A DNA stretch of 64,000 bases from Luteithermobacter gelatinilyticus. GTDB lineage: Bacteria > Pseudomonadota > Alphaproteobacteria > Sphingomonadales > Emcibacteraceae. Where the stretch lies: positions 1,122,501 to 1,186,500 of the forward strand of contig NZ_CP040517.1 in NCBI RefSeq assembly GCF_005849285.1, read 5' to 3'. The notes below the pieces were generated by a model. The model ran no database searches and was not told where the DNA came from. It saw only the letters and a list, made by a program, of their open reading frames with translations. This document shows, one piece after another, positions 27,838 to 35,945 of this stretch (position 1 is the stretch's first letter; every line of letters begins with the position of its first letter). The position numbers were made by a program, and so were the translations under genes.

Positions 27838-30684
27838 TCAGCCCCGTTCACCCTCTGAGCGAGAGGAGGAATTATGGCGGTTCAGGGATTTACGCCTGGT
27901 TCTCAATATCCATAAGCCGCCCAATGCCGCCAATGACAGGGATGCTGGGGCAGAGATGATATAAAGGGTCATGTAATCCGTTGCCACAAGGGTCTGGCCA
28001 TTGCTGAATATGACACCCTCATGCGTGAAAGGCCCTCCGGAATACTGGATAATCAGATCAATAATATAGGTTCCGGGCCCTGTAAAAAGATCGGGATAGA
28101 GCAGAATAAGGTTACTTAGCTGAAGTTCGTCATCTGTGCCGATGAGTTCATCACCGTCTACGAGCCAGGTGATATCAAAAAGGGAATCGAAAACCTCATC
28201 GCCTAAGGAATATTCAATTTCACACAGGGAAACGCCTCCTAGATTTGAACCATCCGGGCCACAGCCGTCCAGATTGAAATCCTCTAGGCCCCACTGAATG
28301 GTTTGGTCTGGCCCTGCTTCAGCAATCAAGACCAGTGGATCACCGCCCGTATCACCGCCCGTATCACCGCCCGTATCACCACCCGTGTCTCCGCCGGTAT
28401 CTCCGCCGGTATCGCCGCCAGTATCACCGCCCGTGTCGCCGCCAGTATCGCCACCGGTATCACCGCCAGTATCGCCACCCGTATCACCTCCGGTATCGCC
28501 ACCGGTATCACCGCCGGTGTCACCCCCCGTATCACCACCCGTGTCGCCGCCCGTATCACCACCGGTATCGCCACCGGTATCACCGCCGGTATCACCGCCG
28601 GTGTCTCCACCCGTATCACCCCCCGTATCGCCGCCCGTATCGCCACCCGTATCGCCACCGGTATCACCGCCGGTGTCACCCCCCGTATCACCACCCGTGT
28701 CACCACCCGTATCGCCGCCGGTATCGCCACCGGTATCACCGCCGGTGTCACCCCCCGTATCACCACCCGTGTCGCCGCCCGTATCACCGCCGGTGTCACC
28801 CCCCGTATCTCCGCCGGTATCTCCGCCGGTGTCACCCCCCGTGTCGCCGCCCGTATCACCGCCGGTATCGCCACCGGTATCTCCGCCGGTATCTCCGCCG
28901 GTGTCTCCACCGGTATCACCGCCGGTGTCTCCACCCGTATCACCGCCGGTGTCTCCACCCGTATCACCGCCAGTATCGCCACCGGTATCACCGCCGGTGT
29001 CGCCGCCCGTATCACCGCCAGTATCGCCACCGGTGTCACCCCCCGTGTCGCCGCCCGTATCACCGCCCGTGTCGCCGCCAGTATCGCCGCCCGTATCACC
29101 GCCAGTATCACCACCTGTGTCTCCACCGGTATCACCGCCCGTGTCGCCGCCAGTATCGCCACCCGTATCACCTCCGGTATCTCCGCCGGTATCGCCGCCA
29201 GTATCACCGCCCGTGTCGCCGCCGGTATCACCACCCGTGTTGCCCCCGGTATCACCACCCGTATCTCCGCCCGTATCGCCACCCGTGTCTCCACCGGTGT
29301 CGCCGCCCGTATCGCCGCCTGTGCCGAGCGAAGCCACATCAAAGGCATCTACAGGGGAGGCATTCGGGCCAAGACCTGATCGGGTATTGGGGTTCGTGAA
29401 AAATTCGTTGAAGATGCGCGCCGTAAAGTCCTTATTGAAAGGTCCGCTGGCCACTTCGCCGCCTGCAGGGGCAATGTTGTTCAGAAACGCCAGAAGTTTT
29501 TCATTCAACTCGTTTTCCAGGCTTTCGATATCAACGGGGCTGAGAATGATGCCGACCACATAGGTTTCTTCATTCCCCAGTTTTTCAAAAGCAAAACGCA
29601 ACGGGTCACCGGAAGTTTTGATCAGGGTTGTCAGAATCCAGCCTGCTGGTTCTGTCTTGTTGTCGTCGTCGGACCGGATGCGCATAAACGCCGCGGATGC
29701 AGCATCGTTGGCCTCACTGCCGGAAAGGGTAATGCCGGAAGAGGTCAACAGGGCATAACGTTGCTGATCGCTTTCGCTGGCTTTAACCATGCGCAGCTCA
29801 TTGCCGTTAAAACCGAATTTGCGGCCGAATGGATATGCCAGAGCGCTGCCGGAGGGCAAGGGCGCCGTGACGATAAAAACACGGAAGCTGCCTTCCCCCA
29901 TTTCGGGCACACCGAATCTTTCCACATTGAGGATACCGTCTTTCAGAAAAATATTTTCCTTACCCGCTTCCAGGGCCACAAGACCTTTGCCATCCACCAA
30001 GCGGCTTTTGGGGCCTATCCGCATAAATCCGCGATGGGGAATTTTGCCGTCAGGGCCGAAGTCCCAGGCGATATCCTCCCGGTTGAGGGCAAAATCGGAC
30101 AGAGTCTGATATGGCATGACATAGGCCGAGGAGGCCGCCCGGGCCGCAGCGTCCACAATTCTTTTTGCGGCTTCTTCCAGGGCGCCGCCGCTTCCTTCCA
30201 GGGGTAGGGCGCCGAGCGCTTCAAGAAGAGCGGAGACCCGTTTGCTGATCTCTTCCGGGAGTCCTGATGTAGCATCAAAATAGTTCTGAAGCAGGCGCAG
30301 TGAGTCTTCCGATCCGTCCAGTGCGGCGGCAAGTGCTTCTTCAAGGGTCACATGGCGAGGGGTAATCTGTTCGGGGATGGCTGGCGCCTGGTTGGGAGCA
30401 GGTTTTGCAAAGAGTGGCCCCTGTGGGGTGAGCGAGGATTTCTTGACGGGCCGGGTTTGTCCTTCGGAGACGATGGGAGCCACAGGCTCGGCGTCCTGTC
30501 CCGTGACTTCTTTTTCCAAGGTATCGACGGTATTTTCGAATGTCTGGTCTTCAACAATGATAAAGGGGGTCGTCTGCTCCTCAAGAGTTTTACGGATGGG
30601 GTCGGTGTCAATAAAATCCGTATAGAGCCAGGTGCCCAGGGCAACTGTACCAACCACAGCCAGTAACTTTAATTTCAACTCCAT
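27838..30684 (-). CDS. Large GGDT-repeat surface-type protein with PEP-CTERM-like C-terminus
   Basis: A 948-residue protein of four parts. An N-terminal membrane segment (LLAVVGTVALGTWLY) is followed by an unrecognised soluble domain (about residues 100-430) containing FALNREDIAWDFG and GFMRIGPKSRLVDGK. Then come about 82 tandem GGDT units (about 330 residues) and a beta-rich domain starting near LIAEAGPDQTI. The C-terminus is APASL, a short hydrophobic helix (LAALGGLWIL) and RTRRK, the layout of PEP-CTERM/exosortase sorting signals with APAS in place of PEPS. It may be a stalked envelope protein. The plus strand also lacks stops over the repeat, but the minus frame has the signal, domains and operon context. 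Confidence 0.8.
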   Translation of the reverse strand: MELKLKLLAVVGTVALGTWLYTDFIDTDPIRKTLEEQTTPFIIVEDQTFENTVDTLEKEVTGQDAEPVAPIVSEGQTRPVKKSSLTPQGPLFAKPAPNQAPAIPEQITPRHVTLEEALAAALDGSEDSLRLLQNYFDATSGLPEEISKRVSALLEALGALPLEGSGGALEEAAKRIVDAAARAASSAYVMPYQTLSDFALNREDIAWDFGPDGKIPHRGFMRIGPKSRLVDGKGLVALEAGKENIFLKDGILNVERFGVPEMGEGSFRVFIVTAPLPSGSALAYPFGRKFGFNGNELRMVKASESDQQRYALLTSSGITLSGSEANDAASAAFMRIRSDDDNKTEPAGWILTTLIKTSGDPLRFAFEKLGNEETYVVGIILSPVDIESLENELNEKLLAFLNNIAPAGGEVASGPFNKDFTARIFNEFFTNPNTRSGLGPNASPVDAFDVASLGTGGDTGGDTGGDTGGDTGGDTGGDTGGNTGGDTGGDTGGDTGGDTGGDTGGDTGGDTGGDTGGDTGGDTGGDTGGDTGGDTGGDTGGDTGGDTGGDTGGDTGGDTGGDTGGDTGGDTGGDTGGDTGGDTGGDTGGDTGGDTGGDTGGDTGGDTGGDTGGDTGGDTGGDTGGDTGGDTGGDTGGDTGGDTGGDTGGDTGGDTGGDTGGDTGGDTGGDTGGDTGGDTGGDTGGDTGGDTGGDTGGDTGGDTGGDTGGDTGGDTGGDTGGDTGGDTGGDTGGDTGGDTGGDTGGDTGGDTGGDTGGDTGGDTGGDTGGDTGGDTGGDTGGDPLVLIAEAGPDQTIQWGLEDFNLDGCGPDGSNLGGVSLCEIEYSLGDEVFDSLFDITWLVDGDELIGTDDELQLSNLILLYPDLFTGPGTYIIDLIIQYSGGPFTHEGVIFSNGQTLVATDYMTLYIISAPASLSLAALGGLWILRTRRKSLNRHNSSSRSEGERG
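28337..29322. repeat. Tandem 12-bp repeat array encoding GGDT, about 82 units
   Basis: Nearly 1 kb of tandem 12-base units. On the minus strand each unit encodes Gly-Gly-Asp-Thr; one unit reads GGNT. Units differ mainly at third codon positions, and blocks of several units recur (for example around 28521, 28678 and 28746), which shows segmental duplication inside the array. Confidence 0.95.
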
Positions 30685-30878
30685 AATGACCTCAACCCCT
30701 ATTCATACTTTTTATAATTTTTACAAATTACCTGGGTTTGGTTAAAATCCTGATAAAATCTACGGTAAAAAAAACGTTTAAGACAAACACACCATCATAC
30801 CTGTTCTTGCCCATAGAATAAAGAGATTGAACGCTTTGCATGACCACCGGGCCCGGGCATGACCGGCTTTGCCTGTTG

Positions 30879-32309
30879 TCAATTGCGCCCATAATTGTCC
30901 TCAAAACGGACAATATCATCTTCACCGAGATAGGATCCTGATTGCACCTCGATAATATGCAGCGGTATTTTGCCCGGATTGGACAGCCTGTGAACGGCGC
31001 CAATGGGAATATAGGTGGATTCATTTTCATTCAGCATCTGCACCTTGTCGTCAATGGTGACTTCTGCCCGGCCCTGTACGACAATCCAGTGTTCAGCCCG
31101 GTGATGGTGTTTTTGCAGGGACAGGGTCTGTCCCGGTTTGACGACCAGGCGCTTGACTTGAAAGCGATGCCCGTAATCCGATGTTTCATAGGACCCCCAG
31201 GGGCGATAGACCACGGTATGGGCAATGTGTTCCTCTCGCCCGTCTTTGGCGAGACGGTTCACGACATTCTTGACATTCTGGCTATGGTCCTTGTGGCTGA
31301 TCAGCACAGCGTCCTTGGTGGCGACCGCGATAATGTCCTTCAGTCCCAACGCCGCAATGGCCGGTCCTTCGGAGGCAAGGTAACAGTCGTGACTGTCCAG
31401 GCTGATCACGTCGCCGCGGATGACATTACCGGCCTCATCCTTGTCCTGCACGTCCCACAGCGCGGACCAGGATCCAATATCATTCCAGCCCATATCCACA
31501 GGTACGACGCAGGCCATATCGGTTTTTTCCATGACGGCATAATCTATGGAGTTAGCCGGGCACTTCAGAAAAGCTTCCTTATCGGGTCGCAGAAAACATA
31601 AATCCTTCTGAACATTGCTCATGGCTTTCTGGCAGGCCGCAAGGATGTCCGGTTCGAATTTTTCAAGCATGTCAAGATAAGTCTGGGCTGGAAACAGGAA
31701 AATGCCGCTGTTCCAGTAATAGTTTCCATCGGCAAGATATTGTTCTGCTGTTTCCCGGTCCGGTTTTTCCACGAAACGCGCCACCTTGAAACATCCGGTA
31801 CGGCCCGGGAGCTTGGCGCCCTTGTGGATATAGCCATATCCCGTCTCCGGCGCAGTGGGGATAATACCGAATGTCGCAAGGTTTTCCTTACGGCTCACGG
31901 CGTCAAGCGCCTGTTGGAGGGCGGTCGTAAAGGCGTCACGGTTTTTGACAATATGATCTGACGGCATGATCAGCATAATGGCATCTGGATCGCATTTGAC
32001 CAGATACAGGGCCGCCAGCGCCGCGGCGGGGGCCGTATTGCGGCCTTCCGGTTCCAGGAGAATTTCGGGGTCTTCCTCGCCGATCTGGCGCAACTGTTCC
32101 GCCACAATGAAGCGGTGTTCTTCATTGGCAATAATCAGTGGCTGCTGGAATAGGTCGCGATCGGCCACTCGGTCCACGGTTTCCTGAATCATGGTCTTGT
32201 CCGTCACCAGCGGCAATAACTGTTTGGGATACAGGGCCCGGGACAGGGGCCACAGCCGGGTTCCTGAACCGCCAGAAAGGATGACCGGGCTGATTTTCAG
32301 CGCTGACAT
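30879..32309 (-). CDS. manC: Mannose-1-phosphate guanylyltransferase / mannose-6-phosphate isomerase
   Basis: A 476-residue bifunctional enzyme that makes GDP-mannose for polysaccharide synthesis. The N-terminal nucleotidyltransferase domain has VILSGGSGTRLWPLSR and the sugar-binding region FVEKPDRETAEQYL. The C-terminal cupin domain (type II phosphomannose isomerase) has QKHHHRAEHWIVVQGRAEV. GGAGA precedes the ATG. It is the first gene of the minus-strand cluster leading to the GGDT-repeat, HTTM-DCC and NfrB/A-like genes, with 194 bases to the next gene, so it may be a separate unit. Confidence 0.95.
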   Translation of the reverse strand: MSALKISPVILSGGSGTRLWPLSRALYPKQLLPLVTDKTMIQETVDRVADRDLFQQPLIIANEEHRFIVAEQLRQIGEEDPEILLEPEGRNTAPAAALAALYLVKCDPDAIMLIMPSDHIVKNRDAFTTALQQALDAVSRKENLATFGIIPTAPETGYGYIHKGAKLPGRTGCFKVARFVEKPDRETAEQYLADGNYYWNSGIFLFPAQTYLDMLEKFEPDILAACQKAMSNVQKDLCFLRPDKEAFLKCPANSIDYAVMEKTDMACVVPVDMGWNDIGSWSALWDVQDKDEAGNVIRGDVISLDSHDCYLASEGPAIAALGLKDIIAVATKDAVLISHKDHSQNVKNVVNRLAKDGREEHIAHTVVYRPWGSYETSDYGHRFQVKRLVVKPGQTLSLQKHHHRAEHWIVVQGRAEVTIDDKVQMLNENESTYIPIGAVHRLSNPGKIPLHIIEVQSGSYLGEDDIVRFEDNYGRN

Positions 32310-32376
32310 GAATGAAATCTCCGGTAGTTTATGTCTGTGTCAGATTATTGTAGGCCAGGTTTATAGCACATCTCGG

Positions 32377-32400
32377 TATAATGCATAGGGCTGGTATAAT
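32377..32400 (+). promoter_or_regulatory. Duplicated TATAAT element upstream of sumT
   Basis: GGTATAATGCA occurs twice, 18 bases apart, in the divergent manC/sumT spacer. Each contains a consensus -10 hexamer for plus-strand transcription. I could not find a good -35 at the right distance, so promoter function is tentative. Confidence 0.3.
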
Positions 32401-32497
32401 GCAAAAGGAGTGAAAAAATCGTGAAAAACCGGTGGTCACGGCTTTTTTATTTTAAATCTGTGGAAATCTCTTTGCAGGAACGACTATATATAGTCCT

Positions 32498-33364
32498 ATG
32501 GAACTCACTGCTTACATGAACCGCCTGCCGGTGCTGGACAAAGGCTGGGTGTGGCTGGCCGGCGCGGGTCCCGGAGATCCAGGGCTCATTTCCCTACTGA
32601 CCCTGAGGGGGCTACAGCAGGCGGACGTGATCGTCTATGATGCGCTGGTGAGCCAGGAAATTCTGGATATGGCGCATGAGGCGGCTGTGTTGGAATATGC
32701 CGGGAAACGCGGCGGCAGACCCTCGGCCAAGCAATCTGACATTTCCGAAAGGCTGGTTGAACTGGCCCGTGCGGGGAAAAAGGTGCTGCGGCTGAAAGGC
32801 GGGGACCCGCTGGTTTTCGGCCGGGGGGGGGAAGAGGCCCGCTATCTCGTCTCGCATGGCATTCCGTTTCGCATCATTCCCGGTATTACCGCCGGCGTTG
32901 GGGGGTTGGCTTATGCTGGGATTCCGCTTACCGACCGCCATACCAATTCAGCGGTAACCTTCCTGACCGGGCATGGCGCCGATGGCGGACTGGCCAAAGA
33001 TATTGACTGGGATGCCTTGGCCAAGGCATCGCCGGTGGTAGTCATCTATATGGCGCTGAGTCGGGTGGGTCTCATCGCGCAGCAGTTTCTGAAATCCGGC
33101 CGGCCGGCGGAAGAACCCGTTGCCGTGATCAGCCGGGCAACCACGTCTGATCAGGTGGTTCTGGAGACCACACTGGGGCGTTGCGAGGACGATCTGAAAA
33201 AAGCGAAAATTGAAGCCCCGGCCATGATTGTGGTCGGGGAAGTGGTGAAATTGCGGGCGGGACTGGACTGGCTCGGGGCTTTGGGGGGCAAAAAACTGTC
33301 GGCCGATGTCTCGTCGGTACGACCCCAGGGCGAACGCAAGATGGATTTCGACCATGAAGGATGA
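32498..33364 (+). CDS. cobA: Uroporphyrinogen-III C-methyltransferase
   Basis: A 288-residue SAM-dependent enzyme that methylates uroporphyrinogen III at C2 and C7 to precorrin-2, for siroheme and cobalamin. Typical segments are VWLAGAGPGDPGLISLLTLRGL, VIVYDALVS, VLRLKGGDPLVFGRGGEE, PGITAGVGGLAYAGIPLTDR and VVIYMAL. It is the short SumT form without a CysG dehydrogenase domain. An alternative ATG lies six codons in (32516). It overlaps the following UDG-superfamily gene by 11 bases. No other siroheme or cobalamin gene is in the window. Confidence 0.93.
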   Translation: MELTAYMNRLPVLDKGWVWLAGAGPGDPGLISLLTLRGLQQADVIVYDALVSQEILDMAHEAAVLEYAGKRGGRPSAKQSDISERLVELARAGKKVLRLKGGDPLVFGRGGEEARYLVSHGIPFRIIPGITAGVGGLAYAGIPLTDRHTNSAVTFLTGHGADGGLAKDIDWDALAKASPVVVIYMALSRVGLIAQQFLKSGRPAEEPVAVISRATTSDQVVLETTLGRCEDDLKKAKIEAPAMIVVGEVVKLRAGLDWLGALGGKKLSADVSSVRPQGERKMDFDHEG

Positions 33365-33953
33365 TCCGCGTCAGCTCGGCAATCTGCTTCAGGACATCAG
33401 GAACTGTCGGCATTGCGCGCCAATAATGCCCCACGCCCCCAGGCCGGTGTTACAGGTTTCCGAGCGGGCAAAAATCTTTGTCTGCGCCCAGGCGCCGGGT
33501 ATTAAGGTGCATGAAACGGGACTGCCCTTTAACGATGCCAGCGGCGACCGGCTTCGGGACTGGATGGGAGTCTCCCGTGAGGTTTTTTATGATCCGTTCC
33601 GGATCAACATTGTTCCCATGGGGTTCTGTTTTCCAGGATATGGGCCAAAAGGCGGTGACTTGCCGCCGATCCGGGACTGTTCCCGGTTATGGCATGACAA
33701 GCTATTCGCCCGTTTGCCGGAACCGGCCCTGAAGCTGGTGATCGGTCAATATGCCCAGGCTTATCATCTTGGCGAAAGGCGCAAGGGGACCCTTACGGAA
33801 ACAGTTCGCCACTGGCGGGACTATGGACCTGCAATCATTCCCTTGCCGCATCCTTCCCCCCGCAACAATATCTGGCTCAGAAAAAATCCCTGGTTTGAGG
33901 CTGAGGTCATTCCTTCACTGCAACGGCGCGTTCAGGAAATATTGACGGCCTGA
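33354..33953 (+). CDS. Short uracil-DNA glycosylase superfamily protein
   Basis: A 199-residue member of the UDG superfamily. Near the N-terminus is DIRNCRHCAP, a CxxC as in iron-sulfur UDG relatives. IFVCAQAPGIKVHETGLPFNDASG gives the catalytic-loop region and PLPHPSPRN the second active-site motif. It is the second UDG-type gene in the window and differs from the family-4 gene near 4 kb. I use the ATG at 33354, which overlaps the cobA stop; a longer frame from 33306 lies entirely inside cobA. Base specificity is unknown. Confidence 0.8.
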   Translation: MKDDPRQLGNLLQDIRNCRHCAPIMPHAPRPVLQVSERAKIFVCAQAPGIKVHETGLPFNDASGDRLRDWMGVSREVFYDPFRINIVPMGFCFPGYGPKGGDLPPIRDCSRLWHDKLFARLPEPALKLVIGQYAQAYHLGERRKGTLTETVRHWRDYGPAIIPLPHPSPRNNIWLRKNPWFEAEVIPSLQRRVQEILTA

Positions 33954-33988
33954 GCAGGGGGAAAGGGGGCTCCTGTTTCCCGTTCCGC

Positions 33989-34744
33989 TTAAATGTATTT
34001 GCTAATTACATAGTGGATCAGCAGGTAACAGACCACCACCAGGGACAAGAGCAGGGTGCCAATGGACTTGATATTATCCAGAAATTGCTGAACCAGTGAG
34101 CGGGAAGGGATTTTGGCGGAAATGGCCGACCTGCCGGTATCCTCTGGGATAAGCCCGAGACTGTCGGAATTGTCGATATAGGCCAGCGGGTCGAGGGCGG
34201 CCGGGTCCTGCTCCATTTCTCCCAGTGCATTGATGATGGTGTGGCGGAAACTGAATTGTAATTGCAGGGAGTTGAAATAAATTGTTCGCAGGGAAGAGGA
34301 ATCGTTCATGCTGTCAAGAAAGGTGTTAAAATTCTGCTCCAGAAATTCCCCGCTTCTGACCATATGCGGCAACAGATGGGTTGTCATCATGTTTTGAAAT
34401 GCTTCTGAAGATGGCTGGGGCGGTGAATCTGACGGCGCTGGTCCGATTGTGGTGCCGCCGAACAGGGGCGAGGCGCTGGGACCCATGGTGCGGCTCAAGT
34501 CAAAAAAACCGCTGTCAATGAGTTCTGCGCTCAATTCGCCAGAGGCCGGAACGGGGGGAGGAGATGTCTGGGCAAAGGACGGCGCATAGTGGGAAATTAT
34601 GGCTGGCGGATTCTGATGGTCATAGCCGGGCGGTTTTTTCTGGTTTCTGAGTACTACGGCTTCTGCGGAAAGATTTTCCAGCACCAGCATGCAGAATGCC
34701 GACAACAACAAGAAGACTATGTGCGCGAGGGAGCTGTCTGCCAT
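33989..34744 (-). CDS. Unknown protein with terminal membrane segments
   Basis: A 251-residue protein I do not recognise. The N-terminal hydrophobic stretch (HIVFLLLSAFCMLVLENL) could be a signal or anchor. A low-complexity Pro/Ser-rich middle follows, and a C-terminal helix (GTLLLSLVVVCYLLIHYVI) ends two residues before the stop. The middle contains no cysteine and no obvious catalytic motif. It lies just upstream of, and divergent from, the PEP-CTERM acyltransferase gene, so a link to that locus is possible. Confidence 0.6.
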   Translation of the reverse strand: MADSSLAHIVFLLLSAFCMLVLENLSAEAVVLRNQKKPPGYDHQNPPAIISHYAPSFAQTSPPPVPASGELSAELIDSGFFDLSRTMGPSASPLFGGTTIGPAPSDSPPQPSSEAFQNMMTTHLLPHMVRSGEFLEQNFNTFLDSMNDSSSLRTIYFNSLQLQFSFRHTIINALGEMEQDPAALDPLAYIDNSDSLGLIPEDTGRSAISAKIPSRSLVQQFLDNIKSIGTLLLSLVVVCYLLIHYVISKYI

Positions 34745-35003
34745 AATCCTGTATGCCTGTTATATTTTTATCTTTATCTTGATCATAGCGTTAAAGGCAA
34801 GCCATATCCATTTTATTTCCATATCTATTTTATTTAATGTCCAATTTTAGCCCCCAGTGATAATAGTTTCACCATTCAGCTAAAAAATACTTAAAATTGT
34901 GACAAAATTTGTCCATTATTGATGCAGTTAATCGCCTATAAACTATTTGACGTCATCATACACTTTATGAAAATCTAATAAAAAAACTCTTCAACAATGC
35001 AGG

Positions 35004-35819
35004 ATGGGTAAGGTCATGAAATCCCCCGCCGACGCGGCCCACACAGAAAGCTCTTCGCAAAATCAGGAAAAAAACTCAGATTCACGTCTGGTGGAAGTTT
35101 ATCGGGAGCTTTTCGATGTGGTTCCGGCGGATACTCCTGAGCTCTTGGAAGAAAGTTACCGTTTGCGCTATCAGGTTTATTGCCTGGAAACCGGTTTTGA
35201 AAACAAGGATGATTTTCCGGACGGGCTGGAAATTGATCCTTATGATGGTCAGTCTGTAGCCAGTCTTTTAATTCATAAAAAATCGTCCATCGTGGCGGGA
35301 ACGGTGCGGCTGGTGCTGCCGAAAAAAGGTGGTGCGGAAATTCCAGCCCTTACCGTTTCCGAAGATTTGCGGGCTTTGGAATCCAAGGCCCTGCCTGTTG
35401 AAACGACCGCAGAAATATCCCGATTTACCGTATCGAAAAAATTCCGTCAGCGTCATTATGACACCCATATCGCCGGGCTCGAAGAAAATCTTCCGGATGA
35501 AAAAAATCAACGTGTGATCCCCCATATCACGCTAGGCCTGATGACGGCGATTGTCAGGATGAGTGTGGAAAATGGCATCACCCACTGGGCTGTGATTACG
35601 GAGCCGGCATTGCAGCGCCTGCTGAGAAAACTGGGGATTAAATTCAAGCCTGTGGGGCCGCTTATTGATTATCACGGCAAACGGCGCGCCCATTACAGTG
35701 ATATTGAAAGCCTTTTGAACGGCATTTATGAGGAACATCCGGACATCTGGAATGTCATTACAGAGTGCGGCAAACTCTATCCTTATACCGGCCAACATAC
35801 TGGACAACGTCAAAATTAA
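35004..35819 (+). CDS. PEP-CTERM/exosortase system-associated acyltransferase
   Basis: A 271-residue GNAT-fold protein of the TIGR03694 type. Key segments are LLEESYRLRYQVYCLETGFE, SSIVAGTVRLVLP, AEISRFTVSKKFRQR and ITHWAVITEPALQRLLRKLGI. The family is distantly related to autoinducer (LuxI-like) synthases and is found in genomes with exosortase A loci. Donor and acceptor are not established. An alternative ATG lies at 35016. PrsT1 follows after about 125 bases, then a ThiF-nitroreductase gene, probably as one transcription unit. Confidence 0.88.
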   Translation: MGKVMKSPADAAHTESSSQNQEKNSDSRLVEVYRELFDVVPADTPELLEESYRLRYQVYCLETGFENKDDFPDGLEIDPYDGQSVASLLIHKKSSIVAGTVRLVLPKKGGAEIPALTVSEDLRALESKALPVETTAEISRFTVSKKFRQRHYDTHIAGLEENLPDEKNQRVIPHITLGLMTAIVRMSVENGITHWAVITEPALQRLLRKLGIKFKPVGPLIDYHGKRRAHYSDIESLLNGIYEEHPDIWNVITECGKLYPYTGQHTGQRQN

Positions 35820-35945
35820 CGGCTTTGCAATAACTTTCTGCCATATTAGTATGAAAATATATTCATACAAAAACTTCCATCCGCGTCGGGCAAACCGGGG
35901 AGGTCCGGACTGTTCTGTGTGCGCAACTTTGGGACGAGGGGAAAT

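Noticed and set aside
28337-29322. The 12-bp array as a CRISPR
   Set aside because: Units are contiguous with no unique spacers, and no cas genes are present.
28298-29563. A 421-codon plus-strand frame of VSPP repeats opposite the GGDT array
   Set aside because: It exists because the 12-base unit has no stop on either strand. It lacks a ribosome site and any non-repeat domain, while the minus-strand gene has a membrane segment, flanking domains and operon context.
30685-30878. A third 19-bp activator box upstream of the GGDT-repeat gene
   Set aside because: An A-rich tract with partial similarity is present near 30763, but the GTGT and CGACAC ends are missing and there is no sigma-54 promoter.
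35820-35945. A reverse-strand TGGCAG...TTGCA as a sigma-54 promoter near PrsT1
   Set aside because: GG and GC are 14 bases apart, not 12, and it points away from PrsT1.
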